DNA of 64,000 nucleotides from an uncultured Mycobacteriaceae bacterium (GTDB lineage Bacteria; Actinomycetota; Actinomycetes; Mycobacteriales; Mycobacteriaceae): NCBI GenBank assembly GCA_902826815.1, contig CADEGF010000027.1, positions 1 to 64,000 of the forward strand, read 5' to 3'. Shown piece by piece: positions 54,271 to 63,740 of this stretch (position 1 is its first letter; each line of letters starts with the position of its first letter). The notes under the pieces were generated by a model. It saw only the letters and a program-made list of their open reading frames with translations, ran no database searches and was not told where the DNA came from. The position numbers and the translations under genes were made by a program.

Positions 54271-54438
54271 GTGGCGTCCAGTACTGACGTAAGGCCGAAG
54301 ATCACTCTGGCCTGTGAGGTGTGCAAGCACCGCAACTACATCACCAAGAAGAACCGCAGAAACGATCCCGACCGGCTCGAGATCAAGAAATTCTGCCCGA
54401 ACTGCGGAAAGCACCAGGCTCACAAAGAGTCGCGCTGA
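54271..54438 (+). CDS. rpmG: 50S ribosomal protein L33
   Basis: 55 aa from GTG 54271: [20 protein letters not shown], with Cys pairs CEVC and CPNC that form a zinc ribbon, and the [18 protein letters not shown] block typical of L33. It lies directly after tRNA-Met and before hadA, as in other mycobacteria (rpmG2). It is part of the 50S subunit near the exit tRNA site. Confidence 0.95.
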   Translation: MASSTDVRPKITLACEVCKHRNYITKKNRRNDPDRLEIKKFCPNCGKHQAHKESR

Positions 54439-54487
54439 CCGACGTCCTTCGGGCGTCTACTGAGAACTTAGGTAGGTTTCACGAGCC

Positions 54488-54976
54488 GTGTCGTCGTCGT
54501 TTCTGGACAGCCTGGTCGGGTTGCATTACCGCTTTCCCGACTTTTACGAGGTAGGCAGGGAGAAGATCCGCGAATACGCGGGCGCCGTGAAGAACGACGA
54601 TGAGTCGTTCTTCGATGAGTCGGCAGCGGACAAGCTCGGATACGACGCCAACCTGGCGCCGCTGACGTTCATCTCCGTCTTCGGCTATCAGGCGCAGCTG
54701 GCGATGTTCCATCACCACAACATCGCGATCAACGACGCCAAGATCGTCCATGTCGACCAGGAGCTCAGGTTCCTGATGCCGATCAAGGCGGGCGACAGGC
54801 TCTACTGCGATGTGCACGTGCACTCGGTCCGGCAGTCGTTCGGTACCGACATCATCGTGAACAAGAGCATCGTGACCAACGACAAAGGCGAAGTAGTACA
54901 GGAGACCTTTACGACCCTCGCGGGCCGGACGGGCCAAGACGGAGAAGAAGGTGGCTTTACTGATGGCACTGCGTGA
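54488..54976 (+). CDS. hadA: (3R)-hydroxyacyl-ACP dehydratase subunit HadA
   Basis: 162 aa hotdog-fold protein of the mycobacterial FAS-II dehydratase. The pattern FPDFYEVGREKIREYAGAVK, then PLTFISVFGYQAQLAMFHHH, marks HadA. It is the non-catalytic, substrate-tunnel subunit that pairs with HadB to dehydrate hydroxyacyl-ACP during mycolate chain elongation. GTG start at 54488. Its 3' end overlaps hadB by 14 bases, a coupled arrangement. Confidence 0.95.
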   Translation: MSSSFLDSLVGLHYRFPDFYEVGREKIREYAGAVKNDDESFFDESAADKLGYDANLAPLTFISVFGYQAQLAMFHHHNIAINDAKIVHVDQELRFLMPIKAGDRLYCDVHVHSVRQSFGTDIIVNKSIVTNDKGEVVQETFTTLAGRTGQDGEEGGFTDGTA

Positions 54977-55391
54977 GTTCGATTCGGTGAAGGTGGGTGA
55001 TCCACTCCCCGAAAAGGTCATCCCGCTGACCCGGCAGGACCTGGTGAACTATGCGGGCGTCTCGGGCGACCTCAACCCGATCCACTGGGACGACGAGATC
55101 GCCAAGCAGGTCGGCCTTGATGTCGCGATCGCGCACGGCATGCTCACCATGGGCCTCGGCGGCGGCTACGTCACCTCCTGGGTCGGCGACCCGGCCGCGG
55201 TGACCGAGTACAACGTCCGCTTCACCGCCGTGGTGCCCGTGCCCAACGACGGCGTCGGCGCCGAGATCACGTTCTCCGGCAAGGTGAAATCCGTTGACCC
55301 GGAGACGAAGTCGGTCACGATCGCGCTGTCGGCGACAAGCGGCGGTAAGAAGATCTTCGGCCGCGCAGTTGCAAGCGCGAAGCTGGCCTGA
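54963..55391 (+). CDS. hadB: (3R)-hydroxyacyl-ACP dehydratase subunit HadB
   Basis: 142 aa, the length of M. tuberculosis HadB. The catalytic MaoC-type loop is YAGVSGDLNPIHWDDEIAK with Asp 36 and His 41, then AIAHGMLTMGLGGGYVTSW. HadB is shared by HadAB and HadBC. The ATG at 54963 is chosen by similarity of the N-terminus (MALREFDSVKVGDPLPEK); the frame also contains a GTG at 54951. Confidence 0.96.
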   Translation: MALREFDSVKVGDPLPEKVIPLTRQDLVNYAGVSGDLNPIHWDDEIAKQVGLDVAIAHGMLTMGLGGGYVTSWVGDPAAVTEYNVRFTAVVPVPNDGVGAEITFSGKVKSVDPETKSVTIALSATSGGKKIFGRAVASAKLA

Positions 55392-55401
55392 GGTTCTGCA
55401 G

Positions 55402-55959
55402 ATGGCCATCAAAACCGACATTCTTGGAACGGTCTACGACCACCCCGACTACTTCATCATCGGCCGCGAGAAGATCCGCGAGTACGCCACATCGATCAAG
55501 TCCGATGACCCGGCGCACTTCGACGAGAAGGCCGCCGCCGAGCTCGGTCACCAGGCCCTGGTGGCGCCGCCGACCTTCATCTCGACGCTGGCGCTGATCA
55601 TGCAGCGCGACTTCTTCCGCAAGGTCGACACCGGCTTCGAAACCATGCAGATCGTGCAGGTCGACCAGAAATTCCTCTATCACAAGCCGATGCTGGCCGG
55701 CGATAAGGTGTTCGGCCGGATGGAGGTCATCTCGGTCAACGAGCGGTTCGGTGCCGACATCGTCGTGACCAAGAACCTGGCCCTCGACGAGGACGGCGAG
55801 CTGTACCTGGAAGCGTTCACCACGCTGATGGGACACGAGGGCGACGACTCAATATCGCTGAAGTACGACACCGAGACCGGCCAGGTCGTGCGGACGGCGG
55901 CCAATGTGGCGCCCGCTGAGCCCAGGCCCGCGGCCGGCGACGAAGCCAAGGCGGATTAG
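55402..55959 (+). CDS. hadC: (3R)-hydroxyacyl-ACP dehydratase subunit HadC
   Basis: 185 aa hotdog protein paralogous to HadA: MAIKTDILGTVYDHPDYFII, then GREKIREYATSIK and ALVAPPTFISTLALIMQRDFF. HadBC acts on longer chains in FAS-II. It is longer than the about 166 aa M. tuberculosis HadC because of a Pro/Ala tail (NVAPAEPRPAAGDEAKAD). Starts 10 bases after hadB; the upstream in-frame extension is not used. Confidence 0.93.
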   Translation: MAIKTDILGTVYDHPDYFIIGREKIREYATSIKSDDPAHFDEKAAAELGHQALVAPPTFISTLALIMQRDFFRKVDTGFETMQIVQVDQKFLYHKPMLAGDKVFGRMEVISVNERFGADIVVTKNLALDEDGELYLEAFTTLMGHEGDDSISLKYDTETGQVVRTAANVAPAEPRPAAGDEAKAD

Positions 55960-55980
55960 TAACACGGACCTGGGCCGATG

Positions 55981-55986
55981 TACACT
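55981..55986 (+). promoter_or_regulatory. Candidate -10 element before tRNA-Trp
   Basis: TACACT lies about 90 bases upstream of tRNA-Trp, with only a poor -35 (TTAGTA at 55956). It may start a transcript covering tRNA-Trp, secE and nusG; weak evidence. Confidence 0.25.
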
Positions 55987-56078
55987 CGGACCTCGGGGTT
56001 TTCCCAGTTAAGCGCGCTGTCCGTCGGTTTGGAGATCGGCCGATCGGGGAGCGCGCAAATTGTGTGAACCGCTGGTGA

Positions 56079-56151
<73 letters not shown>

Positions 56152-56220
56152 CTCAACTGAATACTCGACATACGTGGACACTGGAAGGTGACCCCACAAC
56201 CAGACGACGAAAGGCATGCG

Positions 56221-56598
56221 GTGAGCGACGAGCCCGAAGGCAACGGCGCCGTGGTGACGCAGCCGACGCGACCCACCGGCAAGCGGTCGCGGCGCGGCGC
56301 CGCAGTCGACGACGACGTCTCGACCGGCGCCCAGGAAGCGCCTGCGCTCGATGACGGCGGTAAAGGCAAGAAGAAGAAGACCAAGAAGGCCGGCAAGGGC
56401 CCGCGTGGCAACCCCATCGCGTATGTCATCAACTACATCCGCGAGGTCATCGCCGAGCTGCGCAAGGTCATCTGGCCGAACCGCAAGCAGATGAGCACCT
56501 ACACCGTCGTTGTTCTGTTCTTCCTGGCGTTCATGGTGGCGCTGATCGGGCTGGCCGACCTCGGCGTCGCCAAGCTCGTGATGATGGTGTTCGGCTGA
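56221..56598 (+). CDS. secE: Preprotein translocase subunit SecE
   Basis: 125 aa. A charged N-terminal extension with a [11 protein letters not shown] run precedes a C-terminal TM helix ([21 protein letters not shown]) and the amphipathic [17 protein letters not shown] that contacts SecY. SecE stabilises the SecYEG channel. GTG at 56221, after GAAAGG, is preferred to the GTG at 56188. It is followed by nusG in the standard secE-nusG order. Confidence 0.94.
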   Translation: MSDEPEGNGAVVTQPTRPTGKRSRRGAAVDDDVSTGAQEAPALDDGGKGKKKKTKKAGKGPRGNPIAYVINYIREVIAELRKVIWPNRKQMSTYTVVVLFFLAFMVALIGLADLGVAKLVMMVFG

Positions 56599-56625
56599 CC
56601 CGACTGAGGATATTGAGAGGACTGA

Positions 56626-57432
<807 letters not shown>

Positions 57433-57450
57433 AGAGGAACACGAAAACCA

Positions 57451-57879
57451 ATGGCCCCGAAGAAGAAAGTCATCGGGCTGATCAAGCTGCAGATCCAGGC
57501 CGGGCAGGCCAACCCCGCCCCGCCGGTTGGTCCCGCGCTCGGCCAGCACGGCGTCAACATCATGGAGTTCTGCAAGGCGTACAACGCCGCGACGGAGAAC
57601 CAGCGCGGCAACGTCATCCCCGTGGAGATCACCGTTTACGAGGACCGCAGCTTCACCTTCAACCTGAAGACCCCGCCGGCAGCCAAGCTGCTGCTGAAGG
57701 CCGCAGGCGTGCCGAAGGGCTCCGGTGAGCCGCACAAGACCAAGGTCGCCAAGGTGAGCTGGGATCAGGTGCGCGAGATCGCCGAGACCAAAAAGGAAGA
57801 CCTGAACGCCAACGACATCGATCAGGCCGCAAAGATCATCGCCGGCACCGCCCGGTCGATGGGGATCACCGTCGAATAA
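57451..57879 (+). CDS. rplK: 50S ribosomal protein L11
   Basis: 142 aa. [20 protein letters not shown], then [20 protein letters not shown], is the L11 N-terminal domain (thiostrepton site region). The C-terminal [10 protein letters not shown] is conserved. L11 binds 23S rRNA and takes part in translation factor and stringent-response sensing. First of the rplK-rplA pair. Confidence 0.98.
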   Translation: MAPKKKVIGLIKLQIQAGQANPAPPVGPALGQHGVNIMEFCKAYNAATENQRGNVIPVEITVYEDRSFTFNLKTPPAAKLLLKAAGVPKGSGEPHKTKVAKVSWDQVREIAETKKEDLNANDIDQAAKIIAGTARSMGITVE

Positions 57880-57885
57880 CCCGTC

Positions 57886-57940
57886 GAGACTGCACTGGTG
57901 GCGGCAAAATGCGAGTAAGCATCGCCGTGAGCGCAGTCTC
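57886..57940. repeat. Hairpin repeat between rplK and rplA
   Basis: GAGACTGC (57886-57893) pairs with GCAGTCTC (57933-57940), and smaller inner pairings (GGCGGC with GCCG) are possible. The loop contains AAAATGCGAGTAAGC. It may be a processing or attenuation structure, or a member of a dispersed repeat family. Confidence 0.6.
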
Positions 57941-58007
57941 AACACAGCAAGCGTGGGAGGGCCAGCTTCGGCCCGCCAACCACACCCTCTGAAAACAGGA
58001 GAATCCA

Positions 58008-58715
58008 ATGAGCAAGAGCAGCAAGGCATATCGCGAAGCCAACGAGAAGATCGACCGGGAGCGGCTGTACACGCCGCTCGAAGCCGCCAAGCTGGCCAAG
58101 GAGACCTCGTCGAAGAAGCAGGACGCGACCGTCGAGGTCGCCATCCGCCTCGGCGTCGACCCCCGCAAGGCCGACCAGCTGGTGCGCGGCACCGTCAACC
58201 TGCCGCACGGCACCGGTAAGACCGCCCGTGTCGCGGTGTTCGCGGTCGGCGACAAGGCCGAGGAGGCCACCGCCGCGGGCGCCGACATCGTCGGCAGCGA
58301 CGACCTGATCGAGAAGATCCAGGGCGGCTTCCTGGATTTCGACGCCGCGATCGCCACCCCGGATCAGATGGCCAAGGTGGGCCGCATCGCCCGCGTTCTC
58401 GGCCCGCGCGGCCTGATGCCGAACCCGAAGACCGGCACCGTCACCCCCGACGTCGCCAAGGCCGTCAACGACATCAAGGGCGGCAAGATCAACTTCCGGG
58501 TCGACAAGCAGGCCAACCTGCACTTCATCATCGGCAAGGCGTCGTTCGACGAGAAGGCGCTCGTCGAGAACTACGGCGCCGCGCTCGATGAGATCCTGCG
58601 CGCCAAGCCGTCGTCGTCGAAGGGCCGCTACCTGAAGAAGGTCGTCGTCTCGACCACCACGGGTCCGGGCATCCCCGTCGACCCGGCGGTCACGCGCAAC
58701 TTCGCCGAGGCCTAA
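58008..58715 (+). CDS. rplA: 50S ribosomal protein L1
   Basis: 235 aa. The pattern [20 protein letters not shown] near 20-40, [19 protein letters not shown], and [20 protein letters not shown] are L1 signatures. L1 forms the stalk that moves tRNA to the exit site and represses its own operon in many bacteria. The 128-base gap to rplK holds a hairpin and a GGGCC-GGCCC stem that could be part of regulation. Confidence 0.97.
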   Translation: MSKSSKAYREANEKIDRERLYTPLEAAKLAKETSSKKQDATVEVAIRLGVDPRKADQLVRGTVNLPHGTGKTARVAVFAVGDKAEEATAAGADIVGSDDLIEKIQGGFLDFDAAIATPDQMAKVGRIARVLGPRGLMPNPKTGTVTPDVAKAVNDIKGGKINFRVDKQANLHFIIGKASFDEKALVENYGAALDEILRAKPSSSKGRYLKKVVVSTTTGPGIPVDPAVTRNFAEA

Positions 58716-58723
58716 TTTGTTTG

Positions 58724-58785
58724 CGCGAGCGTGCGTGTCTGCACACGACACGCCGCCGGTGCGCAGACAACTACGCACGCTCGCG
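58724..58785. repeat. Interspersed hairpin repeat, copy A
   Basis: CGCGAGCGTGCGT (58724-58736) pairs perfectly with ACGCACGCTCGCG (58773-58785). An inner 19-base core at 58737-58755 is identical, on the opposite strand, to 63688-63706. It lies 9 bases after the rplA stop and runs into the next gene's start region. Confidence 0.8.
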
Positions 58786-59403
58786 GTGCTACTGGTGGCC
58801 GCATGTGTTGGGTCGCCTGTTGCACGTGCCGAGCCCGTGACGGCGGAGCAGGCCGGTTTCGTCGACATCCGCAGCGTCATCCCCGATGCCATCGTCGACC
58901 TCAAATACGCGACGCCGGACAACTTCGTCGGCAAGCCGCTGTATCCGGCCGACGCCCGCTGTCTGGTTGACGGATCGCTGGCGCCTGGGGTCGCGAAGGC
59001 CGCCGAGGTGTTTCGGGCCCGCGGGGCGAAACTGGTGTTCTGGGACTGCTACCGCCCGCACGCGGTGCAGGTCGAGCTGTTCACCGACACCCCAGACCCG
59101 AACTGGGTGGCGCGGCCGGGAACGACGGCGCGCAGTCACGAGTCCGGCCGGTCGGTGGACGTATCGCTGGTCGACGGCCACTACGGCTGGCCGATCGACA
59201 TGGGCACCGGCTTTGACGACTTCTCCGCCAGGGCAAAGGCTTTCGCCACCGAGGGCGTCACACCCGAGCAGCAGGCCAACAGGAAGTGGCTGCGCGACGG
59301 GATGAGCGCTGGCGGGCTGTCGGTGTACTCCGGCGAATGGTGGCACTTCGACGGCCCTGGCGCCGACGTGGGTCAGCCGATCCTCGACGTCCCGCTGAAC
59401 TAG
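58759..59403 (+). CDS. Exported D-Ala-D-Ala dipeptidase (VanX family)
   Basis: 214 aa from GTG 58759. It has a Sec signal peptide (RTLAVLLVAACVGSPVARA), Arg in DCYRPHAVQ near 99, Zn-binding HESGRSVDVSL (His 127, Asp 134) and GEWWHFD (Glu 193, His 196). VanX-type enzymes hydrolyse D-Ala-D-Ala; chromosomal ones often act in peptidoglycan recycling or remodelling. The first codons are inside the hairpin repeat, so the true start may be one of several GTG or TTG codons here. The stop shares a CTAG with the convergent sigma gene. Confidence 0.8.
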   Translation: MRRQLRTLAVLLVAACVGSPVARAEPVTAEQAGFVDIRSVIPDAIVDLKYATPDNFVGKPLYPADARCLVDGSLAPGVAKAAEVFRARGAKLVFWDCYRPHAVQVELFTDTPDPNWVARPGTTARSHESGRSVDVSLVDGHYGWPIDMGTGFDDFSARAKAFATEGVTPEQQANRKWLRDGMSAGGLSVYSGEWWHFDGPGADVGQPILDVPLN

Positions 59404-60620
59404 GGCGAGCACTCGGCGATCCGTCGCGCAAGGAACGCGCGCGCCGGGTCGGAACCCGTAACCGGCAAGGCTTTCTCGTACCAGCTGCGCGCCTCGTCGA
59501 TGCGTCCCGACCGTCGCAGCAGATCCGCATAGATTGCCGGCACCGTGCTCGACCGGGCGAGCCGTGGATCGTCGGCAACCTCGTCGAGCGCAGCAAGTCC
59601 CGCCGCGAACCCGTCACGAAACCCGATTGCAAGCGCGCGATTTGCCCGCACCACCGGTGAATCGCCGATCTCCAGTAGCCGGTCGTACGCCGCGCAGATC
59701 GTCGACCAATCGGTCGCCGCCCAGCTGGACGCTGTCGCGTGCGCGGCCGCGATCACCGCCTGTGGCAGATACGTTCCCCTCGCACCGGCGGCCATCTGCA
59801 AGCGCTTCAACCCGGTGGCGACTCGCCTGTGATCCCACCTGCTTCGGTCCTGCTCGTCGAGCGGAACCAGAGCGCCGTCGGCGTCAACCCGAGTTGTTCG
59901 CCGCGAATCATGCAGCAGCACAAGGGCGGCAAGGGCGTGCGCGTCGCGGGAGTCGGGCATCAGCGTGCAGAGTTCACCTGCGAGCCGCACGCCTTCGTCA
60001 CACAACTCGTCACGGATCGCGGACGGGCCCGCCGTGGACCAGTACCCCTCGGTGAACACCGAGTAGATACAGGCCAGCACGTGTGGGGTGCGCTCGGGCA
60101 GCAGCTCTGCGGGTGGCACCCGCAGCGGGATATTCGCGTTCCGGATCTTGCTCTTGGCTCGCGTGATCCGCTGTCCCACAGCTGCTTCGGACTGCAACAG
60201 TGCCCTGGCGATCTCAGCGACGGTGAGGCCGGAGATGAGCCGCAAGGTCAATGCCAGTTGTGAGATGCGATCCAGTGCGGGGTGCGCGCAGGTGAACATC
60301 ATCCGCAGTTCGTCATCGCGGACCCGGTGCGGCACGCCGCCGAGTTCTGTTCTGGCGCGGATATCGTCGACCACGGCGGCCAGTTCCTTTCCGGGCCGGA
60401 CGGACTCGCGGCGCAGCCGGTCCAATGCGCGGTTGCGCGCCACCTTCATCACCCAGCCGCCTGGGTTGTCCGGCGCACCGCCGTCCGGCCAGGTGCGGAG
60501 AGCTTCGGCGAAGGCTTCCTGGACAGCGTCCTCGGCGACGGTGAGATCACCCGACCAGCGTGCAAGCGCGGCCACCGCGGGACCCCATTCGCGCCGAAAG
60601 ACGCTGTCCAGGTTCGTCAT
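59400..60620 (-). CDS. ECF sigma factor, ECF42 type with TPR-like C-terminus
   Basis: 406 aa, longer than normal ECF sigma factors (about 190). Sigma-2 (AVAALARWSGDLTVAEDAVQ near 15-35) and sigma-4 (LTLRLISGLTVAEIARALLQ near 125-145) are followed by about 220 helical residues as in the ECF42 group. No classic anti-sigma factor is nearby. The DGPF/YCII gene immediately upstream on the same strand is the usual partner of this group, so its activity may be governed by the C-terminal extension. Confidence 0.88.
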   Translation of the reverse strand: MTNLDSVFRREWGPAVAALARWSGDLTVAEDAVQEAFAEALRTWPDGGAPDNPGGWVMKVARNRALDRLRRESVRPGKELAAVVDDIRARTELGGVPHRVRDDELRMMFTCAHPALDRISQLALTLRLISGLTVAEIARALLQSEAAVGQRITRAKSKIRNANIPLRVPPAELLPERTPHVLACIYSVFTEGYWSTAGPSAIRDELCDEGVRLAGELCTLMPDSRDAHALAALVLLHDSRRTTRVDADGALVPLDEQDRSRWDHRRVATGLKRLQMAAGARGTYLPQAVIAAAHATASSWAATDWSTICAAYDRLLEIGDSPVVRANRALAIGFRDGFAAGLAALDEVADDPRLARSSTVPAIYADLLRRSGRIDEARSWYEKALPVTGSDPARAFLARRIAECSP

Positions 60621-60627
60621 CGGGGAA

Positions 60628-61326
60628 TCAGAGACCGGAAACGCCTGCCAGCCGCCGCAGCTCCACCGTCGTCGCAGGGATCATCGACGCAACCTTGACC
60701 GCCTCGTCGCGGTCGGCGGCGTTGATGAAGTAGAAGCCGTTGGCCACCTCCGCGCCTTCGACGTAGGGGCCGTCGGTCAGCAGCACCTGGCCGTCACGCA
60801 CCCGCACCGTTGTCGCGGTCGACGGCGGATGCAGCGGAGCGCCGCCGACGGCGCGGTCGCCGACGACCTTGCGCAACTCGACATGGGCCTGGGCTTTTTC
60901 GTTCCACTGCGGAGTCCCTGGCTCGAAGGTGCCATCGGGCGGTTCCAGTAGCAGCGCCAGCCAACTGTCGCCGCTCAACGGCGCGGTCGCAGGCGAGAAG
61001 TGAACCATCGGCCACACCTCGATGCCGCCGTACTTCGCCGCGGGGATCTCGCGGGCCAACGCCAGGGCCTGATCCAGGTTGTCCGCGTCGAACACGTAGT
61101 AACCGCCTGCGACCTCTGCGCTTTCGGCGAACGGGCCGTCGGTGACGGTCGGCGCGTCGGGTCCGCCGGTGATCCGAACACCGGTAGCCGCGGGCGCCAA
61201 GGCATCCCCCGCCAGGATCGCCGACGCCGCCTTGGCGTGGAAATTCTTGTATGCGGTCATCTCGGCCGCGCCTTCCTCGGGCGTGAGGCTGCGCTCCGGG
61301 CTGATGAGCAAGGCAAAGTAATGCAT
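60628..61326 (-). CDS. Double YCII/DGPF-domain protein
   Basis: 232 aa. Two YCII-like ferredoxin-fold repeats each carry the DGPF motif: VTDGPFAESAEVAGGYYVFD in the first half, and LLTDGPYVEGAEVANGFYFI in the second. Single-domain versions are common next to ECF42 sigma factors; here two are fused. The ATG at 61326 follows GGAGAGG. Function unknown, suggested to be part of the regulon or signalling. Confidence 0.88.
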   Translation of the reverse strand: MHYFALLISPERSLTPEEGAAEMTAYKNFHAKAASAILAGDALAPAATGVRITGGPDAPTVTDGPFAESAEVAGGYYVFDADNLDQALALAREIPAAKYGGIEVWPMVHFSPATAPLSGDSWLALLLEPPDGTFEPGTPQWNEKAQAHVELRKVVGDRAVGGAPLHPPSTATTVRVRDGQVLLTDGPYVEGAEVANGFYFINAADRDEAVKVASMIPATTVELRRLAGVSGL

Positions 61327-61784
61327 GTTCGGACCTCTCCGGTAGCGAGCAGAACCCCGTGTCCCACTCTCTACCCTTCCGACGAACGGGCTGCTGCGAA
61401 TCCGACGGGCGTGAGTCCGCTCACACCGAATCCCAATCACGCCTCGCCGCGATGTGAGCTTGTAGACGACACTCGCGGTGTTCGAAGCACGTTGGAGTGT
61501 CGGTCTGGGTAGGGTCGGGTGACAGCCGTTCAAACGTCGTCGGAGGGGTCGCGGTGGTGCTGGTCTTCGCCGATTGTCGGGCAGTCGGGGAGCGACTGTC
61601 GTCGGCGGAAACATTGCAGAAGATCTCATTTTGGTATCGGAACTTGTCAGCGTGGGGCGGGCGTGACGGAAGTGAAAACCGTTGCCTTATTACCCCAGAT
61701 CGGACCAGCGAAGGGACTCTTGCATTGCAGCGAACCGAAAGCGCCGATTCACGACTGACGCCCCTCATCTCTTAGACTGCGCTT
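61327..61784. other. 458-bp intergenic region with likely promoters
   Basis: No gene was recognised; open frames here lack coding features. TAGACT at 61773-61778, 6 bases before the ligase ATG, is a candidate -10 (weak -35 TTCACG at 61748), which would give a leaderless or near-leaderless transcript. Confidence 0.4.
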
Positions 61785-63653
61785 ATGGAAAGTGCTTCCG
61801 TGCGTGGTGCACCGGGTCGGGGAGTAGGGCCAGCCACAGAGCCCTATTTGGATCACAACGGTCACATCTCTCTGCCAGAAGGCACGAACATGTCCGCCCT
61901 GCTCGACAAGAACATCGTCGAGTTCGCAGGCGCGCTCGCTTATCGCTACGTCGACTACAGCCAGGACCCCGACGGGAAGGCGCTCGACCTCACCTGGGAG
62001 CAGGTGGGCACGCGCTCGCGGGCCATCGCCACCCGACTTCAGCAGGTGACGTCGAGGGGTGACCGCGTCGCGATCCTTGCGCCACAGGGTCTCGACTACG
62101 TGACCAGCTTCTTCGGCTCCATCCAGGGCGGGAACATCGCGGTGCCCCTTTTCGCGCCGGAGCTGCCGGGCCATGCCGAACGTCTCGACGCCGTGCTCAC
62201 CGATGCCCAGCCTGCCGTCGTGCTGACGACGACCGCTGTGGGCGACGCCGTGCAGAAGTTCGTCCGGCTGATGCCGCGCGAGAAGCGGCCCCGGATCATC
62301 GCCGTGGACGCCATCCCCGACTCCGTGGGGTCGACGTACGCGCCGGTGACGCTTCTCAACGACGAGGTCGCCTACCTCCAGTACACGTCGGGTTCGACGC
62401 GCACTCCGACCGGCGTGGAGATCACCCACCGCGCGGTCGGCACGAATCTGCTGCAGATGGTGCTCTCCATCGGACTGGAAGGCGCCGCCGACGAGATCAA
62501 CGGCGTCAGCTGGCTGCCGCTGTACCACGACATGGGGCTGATGATGATCGGCTTCCCGATCCTCTACGGCGGACACCTCACCTTCATGTCGCCGATGGCA
62601 TTCGTGCGCAGACCGCTGCGCTGGGTCCAGGTGCTCTCCGACGAGTCGAAAAGCTGCCACATCGTCTCTCCCGCACCGAATTTCGCGTTCGATCTGGTCG
62701 CGCAGCGAGGGATGCCCGGCGATACGCCCGTCGAGCTCAGCAAAGTGGTGCTCATCAACGGCTCGGAACCGGTGAACCTCGAGTCGATCCTCAAGTTCAC
62801 CGAGGCGTTTCTGCCGTACGGCCTCACCAAGACCGCCGTCCGGCCGTCGTACGGGATGGCTGAGGCGGCACTTTTCGTGTCGTCGATCCTGCCCTACACC
62901 GAGCCGACGGCCGTCTACGTCGATCGCGAGGAGCTGGGGCGCGGGCGGATTGTTCGTGTCGAGCCCGACGCACCCAACGCGCTGGCCCAGGTGTCGTGTG
63001 GCGAGGTCGCGGTCAGCCAGTGGGCCGCGATCGTCGATCCCGACACCGGCGCCGAAGTGCCCGACGAATACGTCGGCGAAATCTGGCTGCACGGCGACAA
63101 CATCGGCCGCGGCTACTGGGCGCGGCCGGAGGAGACCGAGTACACGTTCGGCAACAAGCTTCAGTCGCGGCTGGACTCCGGCAGCCACGCCGACGGCACG
63201 CCCGACGATGCGCTGTGGCTACGGACCGGCGATCTTGGCTGCTTCATCGACGGCGACCTGTACATCACCGGCCGCATCAAGGACATGGTGATCGTCGACG
63301 GCCGCAATCACTACCCGCAGGACATCGAGGCGACGGTCGGCGGGGCTTCCGACGGTATCCGGCACGGCTTCGTCGCGGCGTTCTCGGTGCCCGCCCGTGA
63401 GCTGCCCGACGGCTCCCCGACGGACACCAGCGAGAAGCTGGTCATCGTCGCGGAGCGGGGTCCGGGCGCGGGCAGGGCCGACCCGGCGCCGATCACCGAC
63501 GCCGTCCGCAGGGCGGTGTCCCGTAAGCACGCCGTCAACACCTACGACGTGCGGCTGGTCGCCGCGGGCGTCATCCCGCGCACCACGAGCGGCAAGCTGG
63601 CGCGCCGGGCGTGCCGGGCGGAGTACCTCGACGGGACTTTGAGCACCCGCTGA
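61785..63653 (+). CDS. FadD32-like fatty-acyl-AMP ligase
   Basis: 622 aa adenylating enzyme of the long-chain fatty-acyl-AMP ligase type: LQYTSGSTRTPTGVEITHRA near 205-225, WLPLYHDMGLMMIGFP, DALWLRTGDLGCFIDGDLYI near 475-495, and RTTSGKLARRACR with the catalytic Lys near the end. FAALs activate fatty acids for transfer to polyketide synthases, as FadD32 does in mycolic-acid condensation. Similarity in layout to FadD32 is strong, but no Pks13 neighbour is present, so it is probably a paralogue. Confidence 0.85.
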   Translation: MESASVRGAPGRGVGPATEPYLDHNGHISLPEGTNMSALLDKNIVEFAGALAYRYVDYSQDPDGKALDLTWEQVGTRSRAIATRLQQVTSRGDRVAILAPQGLDYVTSFFGSIQGGNIAVPLFAPELPGHAERLDAVLTDAQPAVVLTTTAVGDAVQKFVRLMPREKRPRIIAVDAIPDSVGSTYAPVTLLNDEVAYLQYTSGSTRTPTGVEITHRAVGTNLLQMVLSIGLEGAADEINGVSWLPLYHDMGLMMIGFPILYGGHLTFMSPMAFVRRPLRWVQVLSDESKSCHIVSPAPNFAFDLVAQRGMPGDTPVELSKVVLINGSEPVNLESILKFTEAFLPYGLTKTAVRPSYGMAEAALFVSSILPYTEPTAVYVDREELGRGRIVRVEPDAPNALAQVSCGEVAVSQWAAIVDPDTGAEVPDEYVGEIWLHGDNIGRGYWARPEETEYTFGNKLQSRLDSGSHADGTPDDALWLRTGDLGCFIDGDLYITGRIKDMVIVDGRNHYPQDIEATVGGASDGIRHGFVAAFSVPARELPDGSPTDTSEKLVIVAERGPGAGRADPAPITDAVRRAVSRKHAVNTYDVRLVAAGVIPRTTSGKLARRACRAEYLDGTLSTR

Positions 63654-63658
63654 GCCGG

Positions 63659-63718
63659 GCGAGCGTGCATTGTTGTACGCAGATTCGCGGCGTGTCGTGT
63701 GCAGACGCGCACGCTCGC
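63659..63718. repeat. Interspersed hairpin repeat, copy B
   Basis: GCGAGCGTGC (63659-63668) pairs with GCACGCTCGC (63709-63718). The inner part contains the 19-base core identical (opposite strand) to copy A at 58737-58755. It lies right after the ligase stop, where a terminator would be expected. Confidence 0.8.
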
Positions 63719-63740
63719 GGTGCGAAGAAACACCGCTGAA

